Shown: positions 26,365-37,320 of the stretch, piece after piece
How positions within the stretch are numbered: the stretch's first letter is position 1
How the letters are laid out: every line of letters begins with the position of its first letter
Notes under the pieces: model-generated
What the model was told of the DNA's origin: nothing
Databases searched by the model: none
What the model saw: only the letters and a program-made list of their open reading frames with translations
Assembly: GCA_012932295.1 (NCBI GenBank)
Contig: JAAONU010000017.1
Span: 3,782,001-3,846,000 of the forward strand
Direction of reading: 5' to 3'
Length of the DNA: 64,000 nt
Source of the DNA: Cyclina sinensis
Taxonomy: Eukaryota > Mollusca > Bivalvia > Venerida > Veneridae
Position numbers and translations under genes: made by a program

Positions 26365-26588
26365 CAATATAAGCATTCTAACATTTTGTTTGTCTTTGTC
26401 ACCAGTGCAGACCATGATCTGCTTGCATATCCGTGCAGTCTGATTATGGTCTGCATTGTTCATTTTTCAGTCAGTATTTTTACAACTAATACCCCTATAT
26501 ATGGTAAATATGGTACTGCCCAAATTGAAAGACGGATTAATTAAGGTAAATAATGTCCAATTTAGAAAATTAGCAGGCTAAGGGCTTA
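26365..26588. repeat. Second member of the GCAGACC-hairpin MITE family
   Basis: A hairpin at 26403-26458 (CAGTGCAGACCATGATC / GATTATGGTCTGCATTG) and the right-end phrase TTAGCAGGCTAAGGG (about 26570-26584) match the layout of the copy at 17797-18010. The left limit is approximate. Confidence 0.6.
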
Positions 26589-28310
26589 TTGATGTTTCAT
26601 GAACTAATGCTAGAACAGATAATAAAACAGGTAATTCAAATTTAACCATACATGACTTCATATTGTTTGATAACAAAAGTAATGACGTGGAAAACGTTCT
26701 ATCATTCTATACTGACGTGCAGCAATTTCTAATCCAAACACGCAGACTGTGTTAAAACAAATTACTTGTTTTTCACAGAAACATATAAGTCATTTAATAT
26801 TGTTAAGCGTGGCGTCTCTAAATTTAATCTTCAGTGACTTCATTATATCGAGACTGAAAAACATCAGACACCCACGTCATCAAGTGGTGTCTCGATTCTT
26901 TATCAAACAACATTGTGTCAATTTAAACAAACCACTAAACGGCAACGATGTTGGGGTTTGTTTTTTTTTTTGTTTTTTTGCATATCATATAAGTAATTAG
27001 CAATCTTTCTTTATAAAACGACACAACAGCAGGTGCGTCTGTCGCATTAATTGCACAGGAAATAGGTGAAATGCAATATACAAAACTACAAAAAAGAAAA
27101 GACATTCTAAAATTATTATCTTTAGGATACTTCTAACAGAAAATGTAAAAGCCAAAACAATCTTCATAAATAATTAATGTGAAATAATGTGAAAGTTTTT
27201 TTTTTAAATTTATTTATTTTGTTATTGTTGTTGTTGTTTAGAACTGAAGAAAACTACAACAGACAAATAAAAACAAGTTAAATAAATTGCATCATTAGCT
27301 TCAATAATCTTAACAAAAACGTTGCTCAATATTTGAGCACATAGTGTTTCACTTGAGGCACTAAAATGATGTACCATTTCATGTCGGCAAACACGTTTGA
27401 ACTGAAAACAAAATATCACCATAAACTTTCCTCTCTGTATATCTGTGTTTAGGCGGAAGAGAGTATAATAATCTATAGGGTTCAGTGTAAAATATTTCAA
27501 GTGATAATGATATAAACATAATCTAAATTTAATTCAGTGAGTAACTGTTACTGCGTGCGAAAATCAAGAAATAAATACAATTTTACCCGATTTAAATTCA
27601 TTACCTACCAAGATTTACGTATGAGAAGCAAATAGACTACTACACCAGTGTATACTTTTTAAAAATGCATCCATGTCTGATTTGCAAGCTGAAACTCAGA
27701 AGAGTATTTTGTCATTGTCGAATATTAAATCATGCACTTAAATTACATTTAAATAATAGAACAGCTATCAGTATACAAAATGCTACCAAAGTTATGAAAT
27801 AGCTTGTTATACAAATATACACAAAGCTATGTAAAAATAGAAAGTTCCAAACAGATGATAAATGATTGTGTTCATTTCTTTCTAGAAACCATTCATTTCT
27901 TTTAGATTGTTTTAGAAATACGCCAAGAACAATAACAAAACAATAGAAGAACAACATGATTACATTCTAAAAACAATACTATTTTGAAATCGATTTTCCT
28001 TGAATGTATGATTGAGTGGTCTGAAAAAAATAATACCAAAGCCGTAATTTTACGTTTATCTTTGCGTAGAAGCAAAATAAATGTTCTTTCTTGTTGTAAA
28101 ACATCACTTCTGTAGGAAATATCTATTGACTGATTGGATTCAGATGGAAAAAAGAAAATTTCGCAATACATGGTAAATATGAAAACAGAAAATTAAGATG
28201 TGATTTAAACTCGAGGCAAAGAAATTTGCGTTAATTGGCCAACGTTTGCTGATGAAGTCAGGTGACCAGAACCAAGATGATAACGATACTGACATTAGTT
28301 TTAAATTTCA
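26589..28310. other. Non-coding stretch
   Basis: No gene is supported. T-rich and (GTT)n tracts lie at 26959-26980 and about 27197-27240. Confidence 0.45.
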
Positions 28311-28935
28311 GGAATTATGTCTCCCCCCAAAATTGGGGGAGACATATTGTTTTTCCCCCGGTTGTCCGTCCGTCCGTCCGTCTGTCTGTCCGTCACAAAA
28401 TCGTGTCCGCTCTATATCTTCCAAAGCCCTTGAAGGATTTTTATGAAACTTGGGTCAGATGTTCACCTCATCAAGGCGACGTGCAGAACCCACTTTGCGG
28501 TGGTGGTGTCTCAAGGTCAAGGTCACACTTGGAGGTTATATGTCAAATGCCACAAAATCGTGTCCGCTCTGTATCTTCCAAAGCCCTTGAAGGATTTTTA
28601 TGAAACTTGGGTCAGATGTTCACCTCATCAAGGTGACGTGCAGAACCCACTTTGCGGGTGTGGTGTCTCAAGGTCAAGGTCACACTTGGAGGTTAAATGT
28701 CAAATGCCACAAAATTGTGTCCGCTCTGTATCTTCAAAAGCCCTTGAAGGATTTTTATGAAGCTTGGGTCAGATGTTCACCTCATCAAGGTGACGTGCAG
28801 AACCTACTTTGTGGGTGTGGTGCCTCAAGGTCAAGGTCACACTTGGAGGTTAAATGTCAAATTTTACAATCGTCTGACTCAATACTACCTGCAGCAACTG
28901 GCTGGGGGGAGACATATGTTTTTGTTCAATCAAAA
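28311..28935 (-). mobile_element. Pearl/Helentron-like element, three 157-bp units
   Basis: The left edge has a hairpin (ATGTCTCCCCCC / GGGGGAGACAT, about 28318-28346), followed by a TTTTTCCCCCGG segment and a (GTCY)n run (28364-28394). Three tandem units then start at CACAAAA 28394, 28551 and 28708, exactly 157 bp apart. The right edge repeats GGGGGGAGACATAT (about 28903-28916). Because the hairpin and GTCY run lie on the left, the element is reversed relative to the 18.3-kb one. Each unit has CTCAAGGTCAAGGTCACAC, two AGGTCA half-sites with no spacing. Open frames here merely follow the repeat in all frames and are not genes. Confidence 0.8.
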
Positions 28936-31020
28936 ACCCATTTCTAGTTACAATCGGAACACCTCGGGCGACTTCAATACGAAGTTGTCGGAAAAGGCCG
29001 AGTTGTTATGATTGCAGGAATCAATGAACTAAGAAAAGATAATGGTTACACACAACTAAATCAAAACCTATAGTGTTTAATTGGAGTATTACGTCCAAAT
29101 CTCATTATCATCCAAAGATGTTACCTTTGCGGATTTCTGGAAAGAATGAATCACGAAAAACAATTCGAATAAGATTTTTTTCATAGCATGACCATTCAAC
29201 TTTTCCATTATACCATCACCAAACAGACACCCCAGTCACTTTGATATTCTTTATTACAATCTGTCAAACGTGCCTGTTTATTTCAGAACGACAAAAAAAT
29301 AGCTAAGAATTATCTGGCATACTTATGCCTAATTTCAATTTGTTGTGTAAAATGTGAGTTGTTTTCAATTAAAATGATTTTCAGAACAACCTTTCTATTT
29401 TCAACCAACCAGGCAGCTTTGTCATCTTAAAAATCAGCACAAACCCCACAGAAAAAAGACCGGTTTCGGACAACACTGGTGGTGTTTAGCCGTAACGTCC
29501 TTGTGTATTTTCATGGTACGCTCTCAATATTTTTTCTTCCAAATGAAAAAGTAATAATTTTTTACTGTATGTAATGTAATTTTAGCGACAGCAATTGAAT
29601 TATATTTTCTTGAAACAGACAAGGCGGAAATAAATTGTTAGTACAAATGTATTCTTCAGAAAGATATGCATTCTTTCAACGTGCAAATCAATGCGTCTCG
29701 TCCACGGAACTGAAATGCATCAACTATTCGCGTTATCAGACGCACAAGAGAACGAATATAAACAACTGTATATACTACTTTCGATTTAGCTGAGACAAGT
29801 GCTGCAAGAATATTTTCGAAGCTGATGAATAGAATGTTATCAATTTAATATAAATGTAATTCTTTGGGAGAATTTGTCGGTAACAATTGCTTAGAAATGC
29901 GAATATTTTTGAGTATCAAAAAAGTTCTTTACTTTACAAAAGATACATTTCAAATAATTCTGAAGGCAGACAGACTCACCCGTCTGTTTGGATTTATTTA
30001 TCGTTGGTACAGGTTCATTATAACACTAACGGTGTCAGAATTGGTCCTTATTAAATTTTATGGAAAATATTGACAGATACAGGAAATATATCATTTCAGA
30101 AACACTCATTCTTTTTCATATTTAGTTTTGCTGCATCTTGGACCTTAGTTTAACATCTCATACTTCAAACAATTTCTAGTATTGGTGGAGTAACTAATGA
30201 TCGAACTTATGACCCATGTATAAAAAGTCTTATGCGTAACTACTAGCCCACGGATCCTTTCCTAGGAATATGTAACAATATACGTAGATCTACATCTTTA
30301 TGGGTGCACATTTTGTTGGAAGTTCCTCCATAATTTTGAAATTAAACCTACAAACTTTTCTCTGGCGGAACATGTTTGCGTTGACGTCAGTTACGACGTT
30401 ATTGCACAAAATATTTGTGTGAGACCACTGACCGCTTTTTTAAACAAAATGTTTTAACAAAAGAAAAGTGAAGTTAAATTGCACGTGTTTTTGATTTGCC
30501 ACTGCTGAATTCTTTTGGCTCAATTCCTATCTCTGTTTCTTTATATCACCCCATTTAGTCCATAAACTGATGAAAATAAAATTGTGCAATTTGACCCTTA
30601 GGAAAGCCTTCAAGTGTTCAAGATATAATTAATGGTTATCTAAATTGAGCTTCTGTGCATCATTCAATCATGCATTCATTGTTCATAATTTATCTGATAT
30701 GTAACAAGATACCTAAATGTGACTGGTGTCCTATCTGAAATTTTCTTGTCATATGCTGTTATAATGGGACAAAAACGTAAATTGATTTTGCCATTCATTA
30801 CTTCAGCTTTATGAAGCAGATATTGTAACCAGACACTTTGTTCGCTTTGTCAGAAATGTGGACTTCGGACCGACCTGAATCGTCCAGCCTAGACAGAGTT
30901 CCAAATTAGAATGGTATTCGGTCAGAAATTTCGACTTTTTTATCTTCATAACTAGAACAACAAGTTATATGATCCCTTTCTTCATGATACACTTCAGAAA
31001 AGTTCACTAGCCTAGCTCCA
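28936..31020. other. Non-coding stretch
   Basis: No gene or clear element is seen. Composition is AT-rich throughout. Confidence 0.45.
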
Positions 31021-31024
31021 ATTT

Positions 31025-31119
31025 TTTTTCTATAAATACGGGATTTATTTTCATCGAGTGGCATGAAAATAAATATTTCACGAGTGGCGATGAAAATAAA
31101 TTCCGTATTTATAGAAAAA
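31025..31119. repeat. Hairpin MITE with 32-bp arms
   Basis: 31025-31056 and 31088-31119 are reverse complements at 31 of 32 positions (TATAAATACGG...ATTTTCATCG type), separated by 31 bp. Related GTGAAA.TA.GGAAAAT phrases recur at about 31235-31310, so the element may extend to the right or have a second worn copy there. Confidence 0.75.
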
Positions 31120-32026
31120 CTTTTTCTGTTTATTATATACTTTCTCTCTTTTTTGACCTTACGATTCGAAAAAATTCCCCTATAATTTTGTATATTGGCT
31201 GAATTTAGAAGAAAGCAGTCCGGCAAGACACCAGTGAAAGTATGGAAAATATGTTTCACTGCAGCGAAAAATAATTTTTTACAGTGAAAATACGGAAAAT
31301 GAAAATACGCATTTTATTTCATCAATATTTTTCAATATTTCATTTATAAGTATATAATAAAGCCATTTATTTCCAAATGAACACTTTCTAAAGAAGAAAA
31401 TATTTTGAACAGATGTTCTTCTTCTAAGTATTCTTTTCATTCTATAGTGAATGAGCCAGTGGAATAAATAGTATGTCATTGGATAATTATAAGGCGTATC
31501 TCTTTAAATATATATCATGTAGGTACTCAATACTTTTTAAGAAATGTTGTTGTTGTTGTTTTTTCATTTTTTTGTTGTTGTTGTTTTTTCATTTTTTTTT
31601 TATTGATCAGCTCATTGACAGACTCAAACTTTGAATGCGATTGAATCATTTCAAACGAAAAAGTATCAAGATCAGTTAACAAGTATTTTCATGGAACTGG
31701 TGCTTATTCGTAATAAGATCTCACAATATCCTATACTCAGTCAAAATAATGAATCCTGTTTAGATTATCAATTTTCCAGAAAGCGGATCAAAATACAGTA
31801 AAAAGCATATTTTGACTTTAAAGCGTAATGGTTTCGTAACAAAAAAAATGATTTTGATCTTTCTCAGGCATTTACGTCGTTGTTAAATGGCGTCAATTTT
31901 AACATAGGTGTTAAATGGATTTTTTTTTCACTGCTGTATCAAACTGCTGCAAATTAGATATCTGATTCTGTGTAATCTTTTTATTGGTTTGTTAAACATT
32001 AGTATTGATTATGACCACCTCTCAAT
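31120..32026. other. Non-coding stretch with T/GTT runs
   Basis: No gene is seen. A duplicated (GTT)nTTTCATTTTTTT segment lies at about 31543-31603. Confidence 0.45.
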
Positions 32027-32951
32027 CTAATAACAGTCTCTACACATCTTCTCATTGAGTTTCCGTAATACTAGATCAGGTGATTGTTCCCTAACAAGAG
32101 CATTTGTAAGCTCATTGATGTTACACGGAACATAATGACGGCGGACGCGTCTCTCTAGCTCATCTTAGATGTGTTCCGTGTCTAGGGTCATTGCAGACCA
32201 TTGCATTATGTTAACGAACGTTGGCGGCGGCTAAATGAGCGCGAGTGACCCATGCAACATTCGGACGGGCGTTGTCCTGTTGGAAAATAGCTGGGCCATT
32301 CCTTCGCATACATGGAATGAGTTCTACATTTATAACATTGTTGATGTACCTGTTGGCATTCAAGTTGCCTCAAAGGATCATGAGTCTGGTCTTTAAACCA
32401 CCCATTATCCTACCCCACACCATAACGCAACCGCCTCCGAATTGACCATGCTGTCTGACTCAAACAGGGGCAAATCGTTCACCTTGACGGTAAACACGAT
32501 GGCGACCATCGGCGTGACAAAGATTGAACCTAGACTCGTCTGAGAATAAAACTATGTTCCAATCTCGGCAAATCCAGCGACGATGTACACGTACGCAACA
32601 TACACGTGCCTTGCGATGGCGTAAAGTCATTATGCCACCTGTATATAATTGGGCGATTTTGTTTACGCAATCGATCACATAAAGTTTGTGAACAAAAGTT
32701 ATACGCAGGTGCTGTCAGCGTCGCAGGTCTGAACCTGTTTTGCAAGAAGCGTTAACACGATTATGCCTAGTTTCTCTTGGTCTGCCTGACCTTGGGCGAT
32801 CATGCACATCGCCCGTTAATCTAAAGCGTCTTACAAGATCATGCACCGTGTTTCGACTGCAGTTAAACGACCTACTGACATCAACAGCAGATGCATCTGC
32901 TTGCAACATCCCGATTGCTCGGTTTCTTTCGGTCTGTGACAAACGCGGCAT
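32027..32951 (-). pseudogene. Tc1/mariner-family transposase, broken
   Basis: Starting at the ATG at 32951, the minus strand encodes a helix-turn-helix DNA-binding segment with the family phrases ERNRAIGML, CSRNTVHDLVRRF and RPRSGRPRETR. After frame changes come LFSDESRFNL (first catalytic Asp region, about 32550), GGGCVMVWGRI (about 32420), FQQDNARPNVA (second catalytic Asp, about 32260) and DELERRVRRHY (third acidic region, about 32150). It ends at a TAG at 32027-32029. The span of about 308 codons is close to a full Tc1 transposase (about 340). At least two in-frame TGA codons and several frameshifts make it inactive. I did not find convincing terminal inverted repeats. Confidence 0.9.
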
Positions 32952-33256
32952 TGCAAAAACTTACAATTTCAAGTGTAAATTGAAACGTGCGGTCGCTGAA
33001 GTAATGTATTGTGGTATTGTTAAAGCTTTGCCCGAACCCATTTCGTGTGCACGAGGTCCACGTGCAGAAACGATAACAGTAACATTCCGCTAATGCCCTA
33101 GGGATAGGGGTGAGAGAAAGAGATAGGCAGACAAACAGACGAACAGTTTTACCACAGCTACATTGACATATTATATCTTTGGCATGCCTTCACCAAATTT
33201 TATTACAAACAAAACTCCTCCCTCGCCCATACCTCCTCCTTCACCCCCCCCCTTTC

Positions 33257-33269
33257 CACACACACACGC

Positions 33270-33300
<31 letters not shown>

Positions 33301-33301
33301 A
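33257..33301. repeat. (CA)n microsatellite
   Basis: An almost pure CA dinucleotide run with a few G interruptions, preceded by a C-rich patch (33243-33252). Confidence 0.95.
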
Positions 33302-33945
33302 TTCACGCTCGCCTAACCTTTATTTGTAGATTTTAAAATGTCGGTCTGACATTCGGACACAAACATCGGTTGAAACTCTTACCACTGCTATACCAAGATT
33401 TATAACAATTATTAACACTTACTTTTATTTCCCTCAAATAGATGCTCCAGTGTAGCTCAAGGCAGAATAAATCATTTGTCTTCTAACGTTGGTGGTGTTT
33501 AGTCTTTCACCATCAAAAATGTCCACTACTATTCATTGTCCCGTTGATTCGTGCAAGAGCATAAATTCTTCGTCTGCTTTTTGGGCTAGTATCACGAAAA
33601 ACACTTGCAAACGGTATACATGTGTTTAATTATGAATGGTTGCAATTCGCTCATGAAAATCGTGCGCAGGTATTTAGAAATGAGTGAATAGCTTTTCATC
33701 TCCGCTGACAAACAATTTGCCGAATATAGCCCAAAACAGATTGTTTTGGTATGTTTTAAACCAATCGCTCATTTGTCTGTGACCAAATATAAAAATATTC
33801 GTTACATCTCAAACAGAAGAAGACGTATGATAATAACAAATACGTATGATAATTCTGAACAGATTTTTTTTTCAAGACGTCTTTCTTCATTTTGACCTAT
33901 ACTACCAAATCATTTTAGCTTTATTATATAAAGTGTCACCATATC
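33302..33945. other. Non-coding gap
   Basis: No supported feature. Confidence 0.4.
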
Positions 33946-33949
33946 GATA

Positions 33950-34085
33950 TAACGGTCCAGTGGTATCGCGCTGTACTCGTAATCCATGTGTCGTGAGTTT
34001 AATCCCCTGCACCTCCACTAACATTAGTACGTGAGATGTTAAACCGAGGTACCATGTAAAAGTGCTATACTCGGAGCATGGAAAA
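33950..34085 (+). repeat. tRNA-derived SINE-like remnant
   Basis: GGTCCAGTGGTATCGCGC (33953) is A-box-like. GTGAGTTTAATCCCC (about 33992-34006) is a decayed B box. The tail contains GATGTTAAACCGAGGTACC, followed by 'AAAAGTGCTATACT', a phrase related to the AAAAGTGCTTAAG that follows the 13.6-kb head. Confidence 0.5.
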
Positions 34086-34293
34086 GAACCACGATTGTCT
34101 CTGGAATGTGATGCTTTCTGTATCTTGCACTACCCCATTTAACCTAAAATTATTAAACTCTGCAGAAGTCAAAATGAATAAATGCCATGATTCAGTGATT
34201 TTAACCGAGCTAACGAAGTTATGATCTATTTCTTTACAATTCATTTTGTTGAGTTATTCTTTTAATTGTCATGATTGCTTCTTTTAATAATAG

Positions 34294-34324
<31 letters not shown>
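34294..34324. repeat. (GAT)n microsatellite
   Basis: About ten consecutive GAT triplets. Confidence 0.95.
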
Positions 34325-34935
34325 TCAACTGGGTAGATGTCTCGAGAGCCTTTTAGTTTGCATTACAATCGACCTAAGATATATAGATTGTAGTTATTTA
34401 ATTAATGAAACTAATTGTAATCGTTAAGTAATGATATTTTCCGCAAATCGTCTTTGTTACTTTGCTTTTTATCTGTTAATAGTTGAAAAAGGAAGATCAG
34501 AGAATATTTTGTTTAGGTTTAACACAGTGTATCTGCATTCTAGCATTGAAATCGTGATGATATTCTTGGGGACAGTAAATGAAGACAATGGCTCTGTAAG
34601 AACTTCTTACGTTAAGGTTCAGGTCAGTACTGAGGCTTTAACTCATGCCATTCAATCAGTGACATGTTAGAATGAGTCTTTATCCTACTGAGCACACTGA
34701 TGGTCAGAAAATACCAAGGAAATGAAAAAGAAATACCGAAAAGGAATCTTGTATAAACGATTTAAAAAACGAATCAGTCATAAATACCTCGTTCAACCTC
34801 TGTTTCCGATATGTAGCAATGTGGGAAAAAGGGGCGCATCTTGGTGTGGGTATTCAACATTGAAAATAGTATTTTAAAAGGCAGTTCTAAGCAAACTTGG
34901 ATGCACGTGTCCCCATGGAACCCGCCACGTCCCCT
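34325..34935. other. Non-coding gap
   Basis: No supported feature. Confidence 0.4.
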
Positions 34936-35075
34936 CTGGAACAGGGCCAGATATACAATGACTCTCACATACACAGAACTTGTTTGTTATTTCTCACTCA
35001 TGATACCGCCTTGAACAGGACCTGTATAAAATGACTTTCACATACAGAACTTGTTTGTAATTTATCATGATAACA
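34936..35075. repeat. Imperfect ~76-bp tandem duplication
   Basis: The phrase AATGACT(C/T)TCACATAC..AGAACTTGTTTGT occurs near 34957 and again near 35031, each preceded by ACAGG.CC and followed by TCATGATA. Confidence 0.7.
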
Positions 35076-35361
35076 AATAGCACAATGATTTCTCATAATC
35101 TTAATAACAGATAGGTTCACAGAATGTATTGTTTTTTGACGTGTTCCATAACCATAAAATATTAACATAATGGAGAAATAATGCAAATAATTCAATTCCC
35201 TTTTCCTTTCGTTGTGTTTACTAGATATCTTAAGATGTTCTTGCAAAAATCAATTTTCAACTTAATGTCACATGTTAAGCAAGAATGTCTGTTCAAACCA
35301 GTAATATCTAATCCCACGGCGATATCTCAAAATAACAGAAGAGCAGAAAACTATGAAATAT

Positions 35362-35393
35362 AGTTGTTGTTGTTGTCATTGTTGTTGTTGTTG
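35362..35393. repeat. (GTT)n microsatellite
   Basis: A run of GTT triplets with one interruption. Confidence 0.9.
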
Positions 35394-35776
35394 AATATAT
35401 CAGTGTGGTTCTATCAAGTACTTAGAATTCGGCAAAGAACAAAAACGTTCACACCAATTAAACATGCGAGTGTGCTATCTGCCAGATATTCTTCAATAAT
35501 TGTACTAACTGGTTTGCTGATTGAAAGGTCGTAAAACAAATGTCAAAACAAAAGGATTCTACGGTATTTATTCACCTGTAATCCGGGTAATAAAATGTTT
35601 TTATCTACCTGTAATATATCAAAGGTATATCTAATTCTTACCAGGCGTTGTTTGTATTACAGAAACAATGACAGACATGTTCCAACGCCCTGTAGAACCC
35701 TTGTATACGCTGCTAATTAGCGCAGTATTACCGCGGTTATCTTTTATCTATAAATAAATTCGGTACTACGTTCTGA

Positions 35777-35784
35777 TATAAAAG
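35777..35784 (+). promoter_or_regulatory. TATA box of the candidate small gene
   Basis: TATAAAAG lies 49 bp upstream of the ATG at 35833, which would place a start of transcription near 35805. A second AT-rich match, CTATAAATA, is at about 35748. Its value rests on the signal-peptide exon downstream. Confidence 0.35.
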
Positions 35785-35832
35785 TACCAATTAACCAAAC
35801 AACGGAAGCAAATTAGCAGATAGATACTAAGA

Positions 35833-36045
35833 ATGTTTTCATTTTTGCTTCTTCTCATATCAACGGGAGTTGGGCAGGCGTAGATAAACTTTTCGAGCGA
35901 GAAAACAAGTGTTTAATTATCTAAGAGAGTTGTTTTATGAATCAATAGTGTCTCCATCAACAAGAAGAACAATAGACGATACATACCGCCTACAGAACAA
36001 ATAGCTATCTTGCCAGATGGTGAGGAGAAAGGTTTGTTAAAATAA
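35833..36045 (+). CDS. Candidate small secreted-peptide gene (speculative)
   Basis: The ATG at 35833 has A at -3 and opens MFSFLLLLISTGVGQA, a textbook signal peptide: short n-region, Leu/Ile core and a small-residue cleavage site. A TAG would follow, but the last codon overlaps a possible donor (GC|GTAGAT at 35880). Splicing to the AG at 35947-35948 removes 69 bp, restores an open frame and continues with a Lys/Arg-rich then acidic tail up to a TAA at 36043-36045, for about 47 residues in all. A TATA box lies upstream and AATAAA at 36173-36178. A rival acceptor at 35924-35925 would also stay open but makes a 46-bp intron. I do not recognise the product, and a chance arrangement is possible. 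Confidence 0.25.
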
Positions 36046-36172
36046 TCAAGAGATCAAAAATCCATTCAGTTTGCCCTACCGCCCGAGTAAAACGTACCTG
36101 TGCTCATGAGAAAATGCCTATTGTTGATCTGTATTTGAAGAATAGCACGTATACAGTTGCGAAAAAAAGGCA

Positions 36173-36178
36173 AATAAA
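36173..36178 (+). terminator. Poly(A) signal AATAAA of the candidate small gene
   Basis: AATAAA lies 128 bp after the proposed stop codon. In AT-rich DNA this alone is weak evidence. Confidence 0.25.
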
Positions 36179-37320
36179 ACTTTGAAATGATTTCTCTCTC
36201 TTTCTTGTTGTTTGTGAACCTTCAGAAAAAGTATATTATGACGTTAGTGGATTGTTTAAGTAACCACGTCCAAGTTGTATTAAATGCTTTAGCATTTGGA
36301 TAAACTACAGTGAACTTTATCATATGGGTCAGATCTTACGTTTTATATGTAAAGTTCATAATATTTTTATTACTCGAAGTTTCGATGAAAAGTAAACTAT
36401 TTTCAAGCAATGGTTGGACAAACTGACTTACTGGCGACATGGATTCTTAAGGGAGAGAATAAAAAACTACCAAAACGTTTCCTACATCTCAATTTTCAAA
36501 CACTGTTCAATACAATTTTCTTTTATTTTTCGTCGTTGGTAAGAAACACATTAGTACCTTGTCCCACTCTGAAAACGTTGAAAGCTATTGAAATAACGGA
36601 ACGCTAATCTATTTACGCCGATTCCATTTTGAATTAACTGTGATCACCGAAATATGTTTTGTTATCCATCTGAAATAAATAACGGGCAAAAACTGGGCGC
36701 GCTATTTCAAAATAGATACAAAAGGCACATTTCAGTTACTCCAAGCGTTGAGTGCTATGCTTAATTGCTTTCCAGTTGAAAAGAAACATTTAGTTTATTT
36801 CCGCATTTACCGCTTTTTACATGACAATGCGTGCAGACAGCCGGGCCACATCAAAAGACTGATGTTCTGTGTTACCAGACGCTTAATCACTAAAACAATG
36901 AACACAAGTGGATTTTCACTCAACAACATTCTGTAACCATCGAGTTACATCAGTACAGGGGCGTGAATTGACAACCGTTTTACCAGATCCCCTGTGAGAT
37001 ACACAATACCACGGAGTAAAATAAAACCACACAAAACCTGCACGTGTGAATGAAAATGCAAGATAATGCTATTACGTCTAGTTTCATTATCTAAAAACAT
37101 GAATGAAATTTACAAACATTATTACAATTGCCTTTGTCTACACTTCAAGTGAAGTAACTAATGGGAAATCATCTATTTGGTTGTTGGTGTTGTCAGGAAA
37201 TTGGAGCATTTTAATTGATCAAAGAGGGCCAAATGTCAGTGCTAAAAAAGGAAACAAAGCCGTATTATACAAGGACAGATGAAAATACTACTTTAGCTGG
37301 AATTCAGAGATGAAATGAAC
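36179..37320. other. Non-coding gap between candidate small gene and UPF1 3' end
   Basis: Only chance open frames (up to 65 codons) are visible, with no family resemblance. Confidence 0.45.

Noticed and set aside
28246..29011. Overlapping 66-115 codon frames with repeated WVRCSPHQGDVQNPLC-type peptides
   Set aside because: They follow the 157-bp tandem DNA repeat in all three frames (157 is not a multiple of three). This is non-coding repeat, not a repeat protein.
32740..33093. 117-codon plus-strand frame
   Set aside because: Antisense to the Tc1 transposase DNA-binding segment.
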